NCBI GenBank assembly: GCA_027405735.1
Contig: JAPEHQ010000007.1
Coordinates: 806,001 to 870,000, forward strand
DNA from: Mucor racemosus
Lineage: Eukaryota > Mucoromycota > Mucoromycetes > Mucorales > Mucoraceae
Direction of reading: 5' to 3'
Length of the DNA: 64,000 nucleotides
The notes beneath the pieces are model-generated. The model saw nothing but the letters and a program-made list of their open reading frames with translations. It had not been told where the DNA came from and made no database searches. This document shows positions 13,061 to 25,804 of the stretch, piece by piece; position 1 is the first letter of the stretch; each line of letters starts with the position of its first letter. The position numbers and the translations under genes are program-made.

Positions 13061-13538
13061 ACTGGTATTCTTTTCTTTAACTGAATACAAATGCTACTGT
13101 AACATAAGGGACTAATTTTTTTTAACATAAGTAGCAGCCTATATTAGAGACTGATATTTTTATTTAACCGCATTCTAAGATCAAATCGAAGGCAATAATA
13201 TTTATCTACTCAATGAAAAGCTAGAACTGGCTACAAACTCACGAAGTGTTCCAGAAGAGTAGTGATAAAATTTTAAATGTTATGGGAACACAAAAAAAAA
13301 GAATAATCTGATGTCTTGCCTAATAACCATAGTTCAGATCGTAACTATGCTTGAAAACAAATATTTTTACAGCTGACAATTATAAACCAAAATAATAAGT
13401 TTAAAGAAGGTTAATTTGTTTAAATTTTATGAGTGATAAAGTAACATTTATAATCTTAGATTTGGCTTGCATATAAATTTAAGTAATAAGTGTTATTTAA
13501 TTTTATGCTCAAGCAAAAACCGTTGTTGTTGCTGCAAG

Positions 13539-14423
13539 TGTCGTATATTTTCAGGTTTGATAATAATACTTAAAAAAGAATACAATTAAAAGAGAATAAT
13601 GAGTGATGAATCAGTTCTTCAACTGTATAATAAAAACAAGATATCGTGTATTTAGATATAAAAGTATGGCCTTTTACATTGATTTAACATTGAGATACTG
13701 AGATGTAATTTAAGGCACTATTAAACCATTAGATCTGTTTGATAGTAACCTATGGATCCAAATGGATCAATCGTGATTTAACCGTTCTTGCAGAGCTTGT
13801 GTGTTGTTGATGTATCATTCTTAAACCGGATCATGTCAAATCCAAAAAAGTAAACAATAACTGATCCGGAACCGGAAGTTCCTTAATTAAATATTAACTA
13901 TACAATGCTCCTAAAAGCATGGTATAGAAGCATGGTATAGAAGCATGGTGTAGAGCATGATACACCAGTGCGATATTCCAACATGATATACCAACATAGC
14001 ACATTACTATTAAATAATATCTAAACTACCTTGTCACATCATTAATTCCCCAAATCAAATAGTATATAAACCCTATTAATTTCATTCCAATAAACGATAT
14101 CTCTTTACTTGATTAAATTTCTAATTTTTATTTAACCTAAACATATTTTGATAAATCAGTTGTCTTGTTTTAATGCTGTGCTAATTGTGCTTGGATGTTG
14201 ATTTGGCAGCTACTTCATTTATTAACCGCTGGGATGAAATAATATGGTGTCATAATTGAGGTCCAAGCGTTCTTGGTAATTACTGGATTAAACTTGGTAC
14301 GCTAGGAGTTTTTTATATCCGATATCGAAACTTCGCACTCCAATACATATCGTAGTCAATAGATTGTAAAATGTATTGATACTGTAGAAGGTGAGAACGT
14401 ATGATGCTAGATGGAATACAACA
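13539..14423 (-). mobile_element. Solo LTR, family A, interrupted by a second solo LTR
   Basis: Read on the minus strand it starts TGTTGTATTCCA and ends ATATACGACA, the same ends as the 34388-34915 copy. It is flanked on both sides by GCAAG (13534-13538 and 14424-14428), a 5-bp target site duplication. It contains the LTR B insertion at 13808-14158; without that insertion and its duplication it is about 529 bp. No internal retroelement sequence adjoins it, so it is a solo LTR left by LTR-LTR recombination. Confidence 0.85.
13808..14158 (+). mobile_element. Solo LTR, family B, nested in LTR A
   Basis: It starts TGATGTATCA and ends TGATAAATCA (TG...CA ends), is 351 bp long, and is flanked by GTTGT at 13803-13807 and 14159-14163. 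The intact LTR A at 34.4 kb has a single GTTGT-type site at this place, which confirms the insertion. A TATA-like AGTATATAAACC and an AATAAA signal point to the plus orientation. Inside, near 13916-13955, a short tandem repeat of about 15 bp (AGCATGGTATAGA) occurs two to three times. Confidence 0.85.
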
Positions 14424-14769
14424 GCAAGCATTATAGCTATAAACATGTTTACAAATGATAATAATGGTAAGTATATTGGTTCTTGCATGTATTACTATAC
14501 ATCAACAACGTATTGAGTTGTATTGTCCATAATTTATATCAATAAGAACAACTGTAATTCAAAAACCCATTCCAGTAAAAAATGCAATGAAATTTTGAAA
14601 AAGGCACAATGCTCATGTACAAACCAATTTGTACCCATACGATCAGCTCATTATGCTCATGGTCAGACTTTATTATTATGCACAAATAGGGATAATGATA
14701 TGCTTATGGACAATTCTACTATTATGCACACATGGGATTGATGTCGTGCACACGGACAGAATCTATAAC

Positions 14770-15214
14770 TAGTGATATTAAACGAGCCGAGCCTTTTTTA
14801 TGCAGCCGAGCTTTTCTCAAGGCTCGTTAAAGTTAGACGAGCTTACAAAAAAGCTCGTTTACCCCAAACGAGCTTTTTTATGCAGCGACTAAAACTCATC
14901 ATCTCAATGCGAGCTTTATTTTACCTTCCCAGTGACAAATATCTAAAGTAAAGCAAACTTATGAATGTCAATTGACAATTATCTAAAGTAATAATGTCAT
15001 AGCATTTACTAATTATTATTTAAATTTGAACTTTTTGAAAAGAAGTCAAAAGCTCGTCTTTCTCAAACGAGCTTTTTAAAAAAAAGTCAAAAACTCGTCT
15101 TTGTCAAACGAGCTTTTATTAAAGCTCGGCTCGAGCTCGAGTGATACAAAGCTCGGCTCGTTGTGGCGAGCTTTGGTCAAGCTCGTCCTAGGCTCGGCTC
15201 GTCTTTTATACTTA
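14770..15214. mobile_element. hAT-type MITE with 8-bp target duplication
   Basis: TCTATAAC flanks both sides (14762-14769 and 15215-15222). The ends form imperfect terminal inverted repeats of about 24 bp sharing the core ACGAGCCGAGCC: the left starts TAGTGATATTAA, and the right, read inverted, starts TAAGTATAAAAG. The 445-bp body has no open frame and repeats the subterminal motif AACGAGCTTTT many times in both orientations, as expected for transposase-binding subterminal repeats of hAT elements. Class is inferred from the duplication length and the terminal structure. Confidence 0.75.
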
Positions 15215-15399
15215 TCTATAACTCTCGACATACGGGCTTTTCGTTATGCTCGTGTGCAGTTTTTTCTGTTGCTGTGCCCATGTGCATCTTGTTATCTTTT
15301 TAGCCATTATTATTCAGTGGGCGCAGCAACTCATCAGGCTATAGTATACAGCCTACCTCGGTACAACAAAATCATTTTGTGCGGCACAGGTCGGCCGTA

Positions 15400-15755
15400 G
15401 TGCTTTTATATATAAATCCTTTAAATTTGTGATTCTATGGACTTTTTTTGAATCCGGTTGTATCATCTTATACTTTTCCAGTTAAATCCGTTATTAGTAG
15501 GCTAATAATGTTGTAGGTTGTATTTATACTTTACTTAAAATAAGCCTTTGAATAATTAATAGCAATGCAGTCGAACCTTAATTTTTGTATGAAATTTTGA
15601 TACCTGCATCTTATAGCTGCGTGGAATATTTAAACAACCGCGTCCGGGCTGTCCGGTAATTTTTTCTAGAAATTTAAAGCTTGGAAATATCATTAGATGG
15701 CCGCTTCCGGCGATTGTTCGGCTTTTTTTTGGAAGAGTGACCATTGGCAAAAATA
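15400..15755 (+). repeat. Dispersed repeat, inverted partner of 7900-8290
   Basis: See 7900-8290. This copy ends next to the LTR A copy beginning at 15770. It holds the stretch CAGTCGAACCTTAATTTTTG near 15568, which resembles a pogo-type terminus, but no matching opposite end or TA duplication could be fixed. Confidence 0.5.
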
Positions 15756-15769
15756 TGAATCATATACTA

Positions 15770-16299
15770 TGTTGTATTCCACCAAGTACCATATGTTATC
15801 ACCTTCCACAGTATCAATAATACACCTTACAATCTATTGACTATGACATGTATTGAAGTGCAAAGTTTTGATATCGGATATAAGAGACTCCTAGCGTACC
15901 AAGTTTAATCCAGTAATTACCAAGAACGCTTGGACCTCAATTATGACACCATATTATTTCATCCCAGCGGTTAATAAATGAAGTAGCTACCAAATCAACA
16001 TCCAAGCACAATTAGCACAGCATTGGAACAACACAACACACAAGCTCTGCAAGAACGGTTAAATCACGATTGATCCATTTCAATCCATAGATTACTATCA
16101 AACAGATCTAATGGTTTAATAGTGCCTTAAATTACATCTCAGGATCTCAATGTTAAATCAATATAAAAGGCCATACTTTTATATCTAAATAAACGATATC
16201 TTGTTTTTATTATACAGTTGAAGAACTGATTCATTACTCATTCTCTTTTAATTGTATTCTTTTTTAAGTATTATTTATCAATCCTGAAAATATACGAAA
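15770..16299 (+). mobile_element. Solo LTR, family A, without target duplication
   Basis: It starts TGTTGTATTCCACC and follows the 34388-34915 copy closely to its last bases (AATCCTGAAAATATACGA). A TATA-like AATATAAAAGG and AATAAACGATATC support the plus orientation. The final CA is altered and the flanks (TACTA before, no repeat after) show no 5-bp duplication. The 3' end has therefore mutated, or the copy arose by recombination between elements. Confidence 0.75.
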
Positions 16300-17312
16300 A
16301 TGTTTGCAACTATCACTACATATGGTTGGAGATTGCTTGGGTCAATATTCATCTGGACGAGGTTTGCTTTTGTCTGCTTCTACGGTTATAAATAGTAGAT
16401 TATTATACTGTAAAAGTTAAAACCCATGTATATTTTTTCTATTACTTATTAGAAAGAAAAGTGATCAGAGATGATGGAATATAATTGTTAACAAATTTAA
16501 TGACTAAGACTTAATCACAGTATTATTTAACAACGAAGACTACTCTAGGGCTTGCAATACCTCGTCTATTCTAGGTCGTCTGCATACAATTTATTATTTT
16601 GTTGCCTTGACAAGTAGATCTCACAATATAAGGCATAACTACCACCATCTCGCCATGAATGCCACTAATAATGCAAATACCAAAATAAACATGAGAAACT
16701 CCGTTATAAACCAACTACACAATATAGAGATATCTAAAATTGTAGTATATGTACACAGGAAACCATAATTCTTTTTTAAATGGAAATAATTTTGGCACTG
16801 AATTCTGTAAATTTTTCAGCGGATGTTACAACTCCACAAGCGAAACATGATCAAAAATGATTTAATTTTCCGCTTGACAAATGCAACCATTTAGCTTTTT
16901 CTGAGCATGGCGGGAAATGCCGTATTTCGCACAGAAAGGACCGAAAAGGGTTGCCAAAACGAGCGTGTCCTACCTGATTATACAATACCAATCAACAACC
17001 CTACTAATATTTCGATAAATCGAATGTAATTATGCTGATTAACAAAAAAAAAAAAAAGAGAAAGTAAATTTATTAAGTTCTGTTTTATTTGAACGAGAGT
17101 TGGGGTAATAGAGAAAAAAATTAGTAGTATAATTAATATTATGAGTGTATATTTTAGAGCAGAAACAACCAGTGTTCATGTTCCTGAATTTGTAAAAGAG
17201 AAAAAGAGAGGAGGGATTTTTTTTGTGTGTGTGTGAGAGTTAATGTAATGAAAATAATGCAAATATATAATTTTTGTTTGTAAAATATGATAATAATAGT
17301 AGCAGTTTGATC

Positions 17313-18956
17313 TTAGTTACCATTGATGGAGTAAACAAAGAACAAGACCCAAGCAGTAATGAGGGCAGCAACAAAGAAACCAACGATGGGATAACTTATC
17401 TTTTTAGTAGGTGTTTCAGAGTAAGGATCTTTACCTCTTGATGTTAATTCTAGCTCCTTATCATTGATTTCTTGCATGCGAATGACACGCTTGGAACGTC
17501 TCATTTCCAAAAGATTACCATAGAAATAGAATTGATTACACCAAAGAGCGCAAATCAAGACAAAACCGATGCCAGCTAAGATAATGAATACCATCATAAC
17601 ATTGACATAAGATTGACCAGCAGTGTTATCTTGAACTACGCCAACAGCGACATCAAGAATAGCGGTACCAATATTATTGGAACTCTTATAGATACCCAAA
17701 CCAGTACCGATGTAGTCAGAGGGTAGAAGCATACCAATGGAGGTAATCATAGCAATAGGACCAAAAGCAAGAGAAATAGAGTAAAATACCATACCAACAA
17801 CAGGTTCTATATAAGTCCAACCCAAGAAACCAGAACTAAGAATCAAAAAGACGGCGGAAATAAGCAAGATTACAACACGTTGACCGTAGAAATCCATGAC
17901 AAAACCGAGAACTGGTGTAGCGACGATAGGAACAGCTTGAGAAGCACTAGCTTTATAACCGGATAAACGATCTCCAGTACCAAAATGCTTAGAGATGAGA
18001 TCAGTAGCAATGGTTTGGAAAGAAGACCAAACAGCAGCATAAATGAATTCGATAAGGATAATGTGCCAGAAAATAAGAGGGAACTTGAAGATGGATCTCC
18101 ATTTGAATGTCTTCTTCTTCTTTAAAATTTCCTTTTCCTTTTCGGTTAATACAACTTGTCCCTTGAGATGTCTAACAACGAGAGCATAGATTAAATTCAT
18201 AGCAATTGAGAAACAACAAAGAATGAATGATAACCAGAAAGCCCAAACCCAATCACCAGTAGCAACAGAAACAGAGTTAGCAACTAAAGTACCTAAAAAG
18301 GTAGACAAGCGACTAATTGAAAGTTGAAGACCAATAGCAATGGATAAATGTCTTGTACGGAACCATTTTGAGAGTAAAGATTCTTGCATGGTGACAATTA
18401 AACCACTACCGATACCAAATACAACACGAGCAACAACCATAAGAGCATATGACTCATATTTAGCAGCAAGAGCAGTAAGGAGAGAACCGAGAATAATCAT
18501 GAAATTGATAGCAAGAGTACCCCAAACTGAACCAAACATATCAATAAAAATACCACCAGCAATTGGGAAAATTGTGTTGATGATAGAAACTGAAGCAGAG
18601 ATGACACCGTATTGAGTGTTTGAAATGGCAAGATTAGATGTGATCTGCTTCTTCATGGCAGAAAGAGCACTGGCAGAGAAATGGGAACCAACTATACTAA
18701 TAATTAATCATCTTTTCAATTAGCAACACAACTCCAAATACTTACATGGAAACAACAAGGCAGTAACCAAAGCAATGATCTTATATTTCCAAGGGGCATT
18801 AGCAAGTGCAGTATCACCGCCATGTGTGAGAATTTCTTCACTTTTATCGTCTTCTTTTAAGCTTTCACCATCTTGAATGTATTTTTCAGAAGTTACAGCG
18901 GTGGAATAATTTTCAGTGGAAACAACTTGTTCCTTCTCACTTGGCTTATTATCCAT
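17313..18956 (-). CDS. Major facilitator superfamily transporter, MFSD1-like
   Basis: Two exons (18746-18956 and 17313-18691) join in frame to give 529 residues. The first about 65 residues are hydrophilic and presumably cytosolic. Hydrophobic segments spread over the rest fit twelve membrane helices, with a long charged loop between helices 6 and 7 (LKGQVVLTEKEKEILKKKK). The segment NTQYGVISASVSIINTIFPI followed by GGIFIDMFG matches the helix 2-loop 2-3 region of MFS carriers, most like MFSD1-type transporters (lysosomal dipeptide carriers in animals). Substrate and membrane cannot be told from sequence. The start is the first ATG, close behind a purine-rich leader. It stands alone between two repeat-rich or empty intervals. 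Confidence 0.85.
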
Positions 18957-21896
18957 TTTGATTTTTGAGAGAAAAAATTGAAATGAAAAGAAAATGAAAG
19001 AAAATGTACAAAATCTGGACTTTATTTAAATAGAAAGCTTCGGGAGATCTTTGTTTAGCAGTAAGAAATAATCTGATCCCAATGCTTGTCCTTCTTTGAT
19101 GTCGCAGGGTGAATCCAAACATTATCTGATTACAATTTGCTCTATTTATTTTAAATGTACGACCCTATTCCTTTTCTCCGTTATATTATGGTTGTACTTC
19201 AGCTTCTGATCCCCCCAAAACTATGAAAATTTTTACATTGAAATAGTCGAGAATTTCAAACAAAAACGTATAGAATAAACATACATTTATTTAAAAAGTT
19301 ATTTTTCAAAACCATTGTGCTTAAATCAGATAAATAAACCTACGTAAAAGTATACCAGATTGAATTGAAAAATGGATTTTATTTATATCAGATTTTTTTA
19401 TTTGCTATTCTAAAATACTAGTGGTAACCATGTATATCAGATCGTACTCCGGTTGTTTAGAGTTTAAAACTAACCATCTTGTAGTACCAAATAGACAAAC
19501 CCTCCCAGATTCTGAGTACGGAATTACTAAACATCAATCTGATATATAATCCTAATTGGATAAAGCATGTGTAGGTATGCATTTCCTTGTAGTTTCTTGG
19601 TAATACTTTATGTGGTTTTAGAAACAAAAAAAAAAAAAAAACAAAAAAAAATAGAGAACTATAAATATACCTAGCAGTATAAAATTTATAGCTTTTGAGT
19701 TTTTGACATTTTTTAAAAAAAATAATGATCTTCGTTAAATCACTATAATTGTATATATTTCATGTAAATTTCATCTAAAATGTTTGTCCAGATTTTAAAT
19801 TCTACTTTTTTGGTTTATTCGTATTTAGATTTTTTTTATAAATCGAGCGGGTTTCCGAATAGATGGAATCCTCAGAAGCTATCTGTGTCATGTAACCAGG
19901 TACTAAAAATACGAATTCGTTTCTCATGTTTAGTTCTAAACATAAGCAGTAATTGCAATGGATTTAACCAAATTGCGGGGTCTCATCAATAATTTTTTAT
20001 GAGATGATTTTCAAAGAATTGTTTGGAGTGACAAATCCATGTAATCTCATCGTTTAATAAATTAAGCTCTATAGATACATGTAATACTAATTCTAGTATT
20101 TTTTGTTTTGAAATTTAACAGGATTTAAATAGTCATTGTTAATCATTTTCAGAGGATACTTTTCTCGATGAATTTGATTCAAATCAAGATTTTGCAGCTG
20201 ACCAAAGTAAGTTTAGTGAAAAAAAAAAAAAAAAAAAAAAAAATAAAAAAAAAGCTACACAACATTGCAATAGTGCAAAAAATATCAGTAAATACCAAGA
20301 GATTGAATAGTTCTTGATAGCCTCAGATTCAATCCTTCAAAATCTTAACAGAAATTACTAAAATGGTAAATGCCTGCGTTCAAAGGTGGATAAATCATCA
20401 TCCAATAAAGATGTTGAAGCTGTAGTACATGGAATACAAATGCAATTAAGTTTTTGAGGGCATTTTGCCTTCTTGCTTTCCTTGCCTTACTTGCTGTACT
20501 TGCTGCTCTTCATGATGAATACTATTTGCAAGTTTAAAGTATGAATCAAACACTGTGGTAATATTGATTGTTGTACATGGACATTGCAATCCTTGGATGA
20601 TTCAGCACATGATAGTTGTTGAAGTGATGCGAAACGAACCAAGTGATCGACTCGTATTTTTGAAAGTAGATGGCTTTTGTGTTGTACCAAAGAGCTCAAT
20701 TGTACGTATTTTTGTAAATCTCTCGAATAATCGTAGCTGAATACTTCATGAATGTGTTTATTATACATTATCAAAAATAAAATATTGTTTTGTAAAACGG
20801 AATCAGTTGCTCATTCTGAATTACAAATGTTGACAAATGCATATCGGAAAATCTAGGTTCCTATTGATAGAATCAGAAGCATACAAGAAAAAAAAAAAAA
20901 AAAAAAAAAGATATAAAAGGGGCAGTTTTTAATATCACGTTTGCTTCCATGCCTTCTGTTACCTAAAATAAAATAAAAAGATGATACAGTGCACAACGCA
21001 CCATCTATAAATTTTATGCTCGTAATAATGAACTAAATCTATTCCATTTAAAAAAATATTTACAATGGAACGCAAAGAAACATCAACCTTTCTACCATCT
21101 AAAACACTTTTCAGTACGAATCAATTATCACTAGATATTAGAGAAAATCGAATAGAATACATCTTCGACTCACATCTTTCCATCAATAAGACCCTTGTGC
21201 ACATTAATAGCACCATGAAACCTCGGCTCTTCTATTAAAATCTATTATGATGAATGTTTAGTAGGAAGTATTACTTGATTCTTGGCATTCACTTGCAATA
21301 TACTATACAGGACTTTTTGCTACGTTACTGGGTCTATATATCCGTGATAAAACACGTACAGTATATACTATAAACTGTCATGGTGGATCAGCATTCTCCC
21401 GTAAATGCCATGCACAAAAAATTAAACTACAAATGCAATTTCTTTGGTTTTCTGTATCTTTCAGGCTAATGTTTTATTGATTGTACTAGACTTTACGAAC
21501 CTCTTGATAAACAAGCGCCAGAGCTGTACGTTAACTCTTTATCTCTTTACTCTCAAGTCTTGGTAAATAACTACAAACTTGATAAAAACGGTAATAAATT
21601 TTCGTGGTTTCCTTATAATATGAATAATAATTATTGTAAAAATCATTAAAAAGCTCTCAAAAAAATGCCAATGCATAATCAATATTTTATATATGCTCTT
21701 TATATTTTAAAATTGCTTTTAAACACTCATTAATAGCATGAATAAATCCTCTAAAAGTCTATAAAATTACGTGATTTTTGATATTTGAAACCTCGACAGC
21801 ATATCATTATGCTCATAAAGTGACTGATCAGTAACAAATCTCCTGCAGTTTAAATCTCGGGTCCCTGTCAATATAATTCATTTCATCATTTCTGCC
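18957..21896. other. Intergenic stretch, no clear gene
   Basis: AT-rich with long homopolymers (A runs at about 19626-19643, 20220-20243 and 20889-20909). The short frames at 19780-19992 and 20487-20774 look random. A possible gene remnant near 21064-21480 is listed separately. The last few hundred bases must hold the promoter of the isoleucyl-tRNA synthetase gene; I see no definite element. Confidence 0.6.
21064..21480 (+). pseudogene. Possible small gene or gene remnant
   Basis: A 58-codon frame begins ATGGAACGCAAAGAAACATC at 21064 and reads MERKETSTFLPSKTLF, ending RLFY then a stop. Just downstream, another frame reads IYYDECLVG followed by gtatta. A pyrimidine-poor tract ending atacag leads into LFATLLGLYIRDKTRTVYTI and NCHGGSAFSRKC. 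The amino acid composition looks coding, but a frame change between the two parts is unexplained. It could be a decayed gene or a short gene with an intron I placed wrongly. Family unknown. Confidence 0.25.
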
Positions 21897-24800
21897 ATGA
21901 CAACCATACTGCATTTACGCACAATGCGTCTTCCCTCAAGCAGTTTCAACAAGGGGAAAAGTCGTAATTTTTGGAACTCGGCTATTATTTCAGCAAAAGC
22001 GTCCGAGAACCCATATACAAATACAATTTTATTGCCCAAAACAAAATTTCCCCTGAGAGCAGATGCTGCCAAACGAGAACATTTATTCAGAGATCGATGT
22101 ACCAAGGAATTATATCCTTGGCAGGTAAATTTCAATCAATCTGCTTTTAGAATTTATGCTGAAATTCATTGTGTTTCTTTAGTTGAAGAATAACCCTAAA
22201 GACCTCTTCATTCTTCACGATGGTCCACCCTTTGCAAACGGCAATGTGCATTCAGGTATAATACGTATATGATATACAGTTGCATAATTTCGAATTAACC
22301 ACAAAAATATCAGGCCATGCTATGAATAAAGTTCTTAAAGATATTATTAATCGTTACAAAATGCTTCAGGGACATAAAATCTAGTAAGTCGATTATCTTA
22401 TTTCTTTCTTCTTTTTCTCATTGTCATGTATTAATTGATTGGCTGGTGATATTAGCTATCGACCAGGATGGGATTGTCATGGCCTTCCAATTGAATTAAA
22501 GGCATTAGAGCAAATTCGTGTAAGTTTACAAGGGAAGGAGATGTGCATTTATTGATAATTTATATTAGAAAAAAGGAAAGGAAGCAACTTTATCACCCAC
22601 AAGTATTCGAAAAATTGCTCGAGAGAAAGCTCTCTCAGAAGTAGACAAGCAGCGCCACAGTTTCAAGAGTTGGGGTGTAATGGGAGATTGGGATAATCCT
22701 TATTTAACATTGACAAATGATTATGAGATTCGTCAATTACGAGTTTTGACAGATATGATAAAAAACGGCTATATTTACAGACAATTGAAACCTGTATATT
22801 GGTCTCCTTCATCAAAATCCGCATTAGCAGAATCAGAATTAGAGTATAAAGAGGATCATGTTTCCAAATCGATACATGTTCGTTTTTCTTTGACAGAATT
22901 AGCACCTGCCCTGAAGAAAAAGTGGGATTCTCATCTCCAAAATAGGGACTTGTATGCATTGATTTGGACAACAACACCTTGGACTATTCCTTCTAATAAG
23001 GCCATATCTGTACATCCTGAATTGAAATACTCTTTAGTTAGAGTTCCTGAAGGAGATAAGAAAGGAACTTATATTGTAGGAAGTGATCGTGTAGATGCCT
23101 TCAAGCAAGAGATCAAGGCCGATATTATTAACGTTCTCGATCAAGTTTCTGGTCAGGAGTTGTTGGGCTCAACATATCAACATCCTTTAAACCATGGCAT
23201 TATGCCTATCATTGGTGGTGATCATGTTACTGCAGAATCAGGTACAGGGTTGGTTCATACTGCTCCTGGCCATGGCATGGAGGATTATGAAGTTTGTCTC
23301 GAGCACAATATTGAAATGTTGAGTCCAGGTATGATTTGATTTATCGGTTAATGAGTAGATGTACCAACGTTTTGCATATTTTTTTTAGTGGATGATAGTG
23401 GATGTTTCACAAAAGAAGTAGGACCTGATCTTGAAGGCAAGATGGCTTTCACAGAAGGTAATGCCGCTATCATTGATTTACTTGAAAAGGGATCAGCTTT
23501 AGTCATTGCTCAAGATTATACACATAAATATCCATATGATTGGCGTACTAAGCAACCTGTCATGTTACGGTAAGAAGATTAAAATGACAAAAGTATCAGC
23601 TCAATAATCTGAAATGCAATCTAGTGCAACTGCTCAATGGTTTGCCAATGTTGAACATTTACAGAAAAAAGCTGTAGATAATTTGAAGAAAATCCGTATG
23701 GTTCCTGAAGTTTGTAAGTCTATAAATATTTGCAAGTAATTGTGCTTTTACTGAATTGTATTTTAGCTATTCGTCGTCTTGAACAATTTACCTTGTCTCG
23801 TAAAGAATGGTGTATCTCTCGTCAAAGATCTTGGGGTGTTCCAATTCCTGCCTTGTATGATCAAGATGGAGAAGCATTATTAACCGAGAATTCAGTTGAA
23901 TATATCATTAAAATTCTTCAAGAAAAAGGGACTGACGCATGGTGGCAGGAACAAGACGATAGCGTTTTTGTTGCTCCTGAATATAGATCTAATGGAAAAG
24001 TTTATAAACGAGGATATGATACTATGGATGTTTGGTTTGATAGTGGTACCTCTTGGACTATGCTCCAAAATATTCCCGATAGAGATCCACAAAAGCCTGT
24101 AGCTGATGTTTATCTTGAAGGCAGTGATCAACATCGAGGATGGTTCCAATCTTCTTTATTGACATCCATTGCCGTCACTGGAAAAGCACCTTATGGTACA
24201 CTCATTACTCATGGATTTGCATTAGATGAAAGGGGACAAAAGATGTCTAAAAGTATTGGTAACACTCTTGAACCTATTTTCATCACAGAAGGTGGAAAAG
24301 ACAAGAAGAAGAATCCTGCTTATGGTAGTGATGTGCTACGTTATTGGGTAGCTAATTGTGAATATACAAGAGATGTGAGCATTGGACCCTCTATTATCTG
24401 TAAGTATTACCATGGTTTTTTTTTTTTTTTTTTTTTTGCTGTATCAACTCTTATCTTAACATATTACATAGCACAAATCTCTGATAACCTGCGTAAAGTT
24501 CGAACTACAGCAAGATTTTTGCTTGGTAATCTTCATGATTTCAAGGAGGAACATTATGTTGAATATGATAAATTGCAAGATGTAAGCAATACAATGTAAT
24601 ATGAGCATTTAAAGAAGTGTTATTAATGTACATTAAATAGGTTGATAAATACATGCTCCATGAATTGTACAAATACAATGATCGTGTGACGAATGCATAC
24701 GATGATTTTGCTTTCAACAGAGGTAAAACTAAATACAAATTTAGTGTCTTGTTATGAACTAAATCATCCATCTTTAGTTGCTCAGAATATTCAAAATTTT

Positions 24801-25675
24801 ACCAATACTACATTATCATCGTTCTATTTTGATACAATCAAGGATAGATTATATAATGAAAGTGAATCATCAGAATCTCGTAGAATGGCACAAACAGTTT
24901 TATATGAAGTCTTGAAATCATACACTACATCAATTGCACCATTTATTTGTCATACAGCTGAGGAAATCTATGAAAATTACAAGGCAATTACATCCAGCCC
25001 TGAATCATCTGTATTCAAGACAGGATGGTTAAAATCTGTAAGTATAGCATCTTTTTTGGTTTAACTAGATGTTTAACCTACTTGAATAATTAGAGTGATC
25101 AATGGAACAATGATGATTTGAATACAAAATGGTCTACCCTTTTGCATCTTAAAGGAGAAGTGAATCAAGTATTGGAAGCAGCTCGTCAAGAAAAGTAAGT
25201 AACATCGTGATGCCAACATGCGATGTTAATTAACCCTCGAATAGACATATTCGATCTTCACAAGAAGCAGATATTTCATTATACTTGGACAGTAACTCAA
25301 AATTGGGAAAACTGGTTGATTCAATGGATTGTAAATATAAGCATAGTCGCACTTGAATTAGGAAAAATTACTCACACCTTTACTTAGCCTCAGAGCTATC
25401 TTCTTTGTTTATGACTAGTCAGGTGAATATAATAAATGAGAAATCAGGTTGTATTCAAGGTGAATCTGAAAGAGATTCTGTTGTTGAAGGTAGGTTCAAT
25501 CATACCATTTATTCCTTCCTTATAAACAAGGTATTGATTTGCTTATTTCATAGGTGATAACTGCAAAATTGTTCTTTCTAAATCAAAGAACAGTAAATGT
25601 CCCCGTTGTTGGAATTATCACTCCACTCAAGATGATAGCTTATGCTCAAGGTGTTCAAACGTATTAAGTAAATAA
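21897..25675 (+). CDS. ISM1: Isoleucyl-tRNA synthetase, mitochondrial
   Basis: A class I aminoacyl-tRNA synthetase charging mitochondrial tRNA-Ile. About a dozen exons encode roughly 1000 residues. The N-terminus (MTTILHLRTMRLPSSSFNKG) is rich in basic and hydroxyl residues without acids, fitting a matrix-targeting peptide. Then come [20 protein letters not shown] (HIGH-type site, here HVSG), YYRPGWDCHGLPIE, an editing domain with TTPWTIPSN, and GTGLVHTAPGHGMEDYEVC. WCISRQRSWGVPIPA, YLEGSDQHRGWFQSSL and the KMSKS loop follow (near 24240). The end keeps a bacterial-type zinc site CPRCWNYHS...CSRC. The bacterial character plus the presequence separates it from the cytosolic enzyme. The stop is at 25673-25675, only 130 bases before the next gene. 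Confidence 0.92.
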
Positions 25676-25804
25676 ATAATAAAGCATGACCTTTTTATTA
25701 CTAAAATAAGGTAACACATATACACACAAAATGTATATTTAAAGCTTGTTTTGATTTTTTCATCTGTTTCTTTGCACTTTTTTTTTATTTCTTTACAAAC
25801 AAAC

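Larger units (their letters stand above)
5622..17312. other. Gene-free, repeat-rich interval (about 11.7 kb)
   Basis: No ORF here has the codon pattern or homology of a real gene; the open frames are short and overlap repeats. Recognisable pieces are listed separately: degenerate repeats, LTR fragments, solo LTRs, MITEs and a dynein pseudogene fragment. In 5622-6850, 8450-9815, 10560-11500, 13060-13538 and 16300-17312 I see only AT-rich sequence, homopolymer runs and an AT microsatellite (about 6288-6311). Confidence 0.7.

Noticed and set aside
14770..15214. Reading the repeated AACGAGCTTTT motif as a tandem array of terminators or a riboswitch
   Set aside because: The 8-bp duplication and terminal inverted repeats explain it better as a MITE.
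15101..15400. 99-residue plus-strand ORF
   Set aside because: It begins inside the hAT-type MITE and runs into flanking sequence; composition is that of the repeat, with no sign of a gene.
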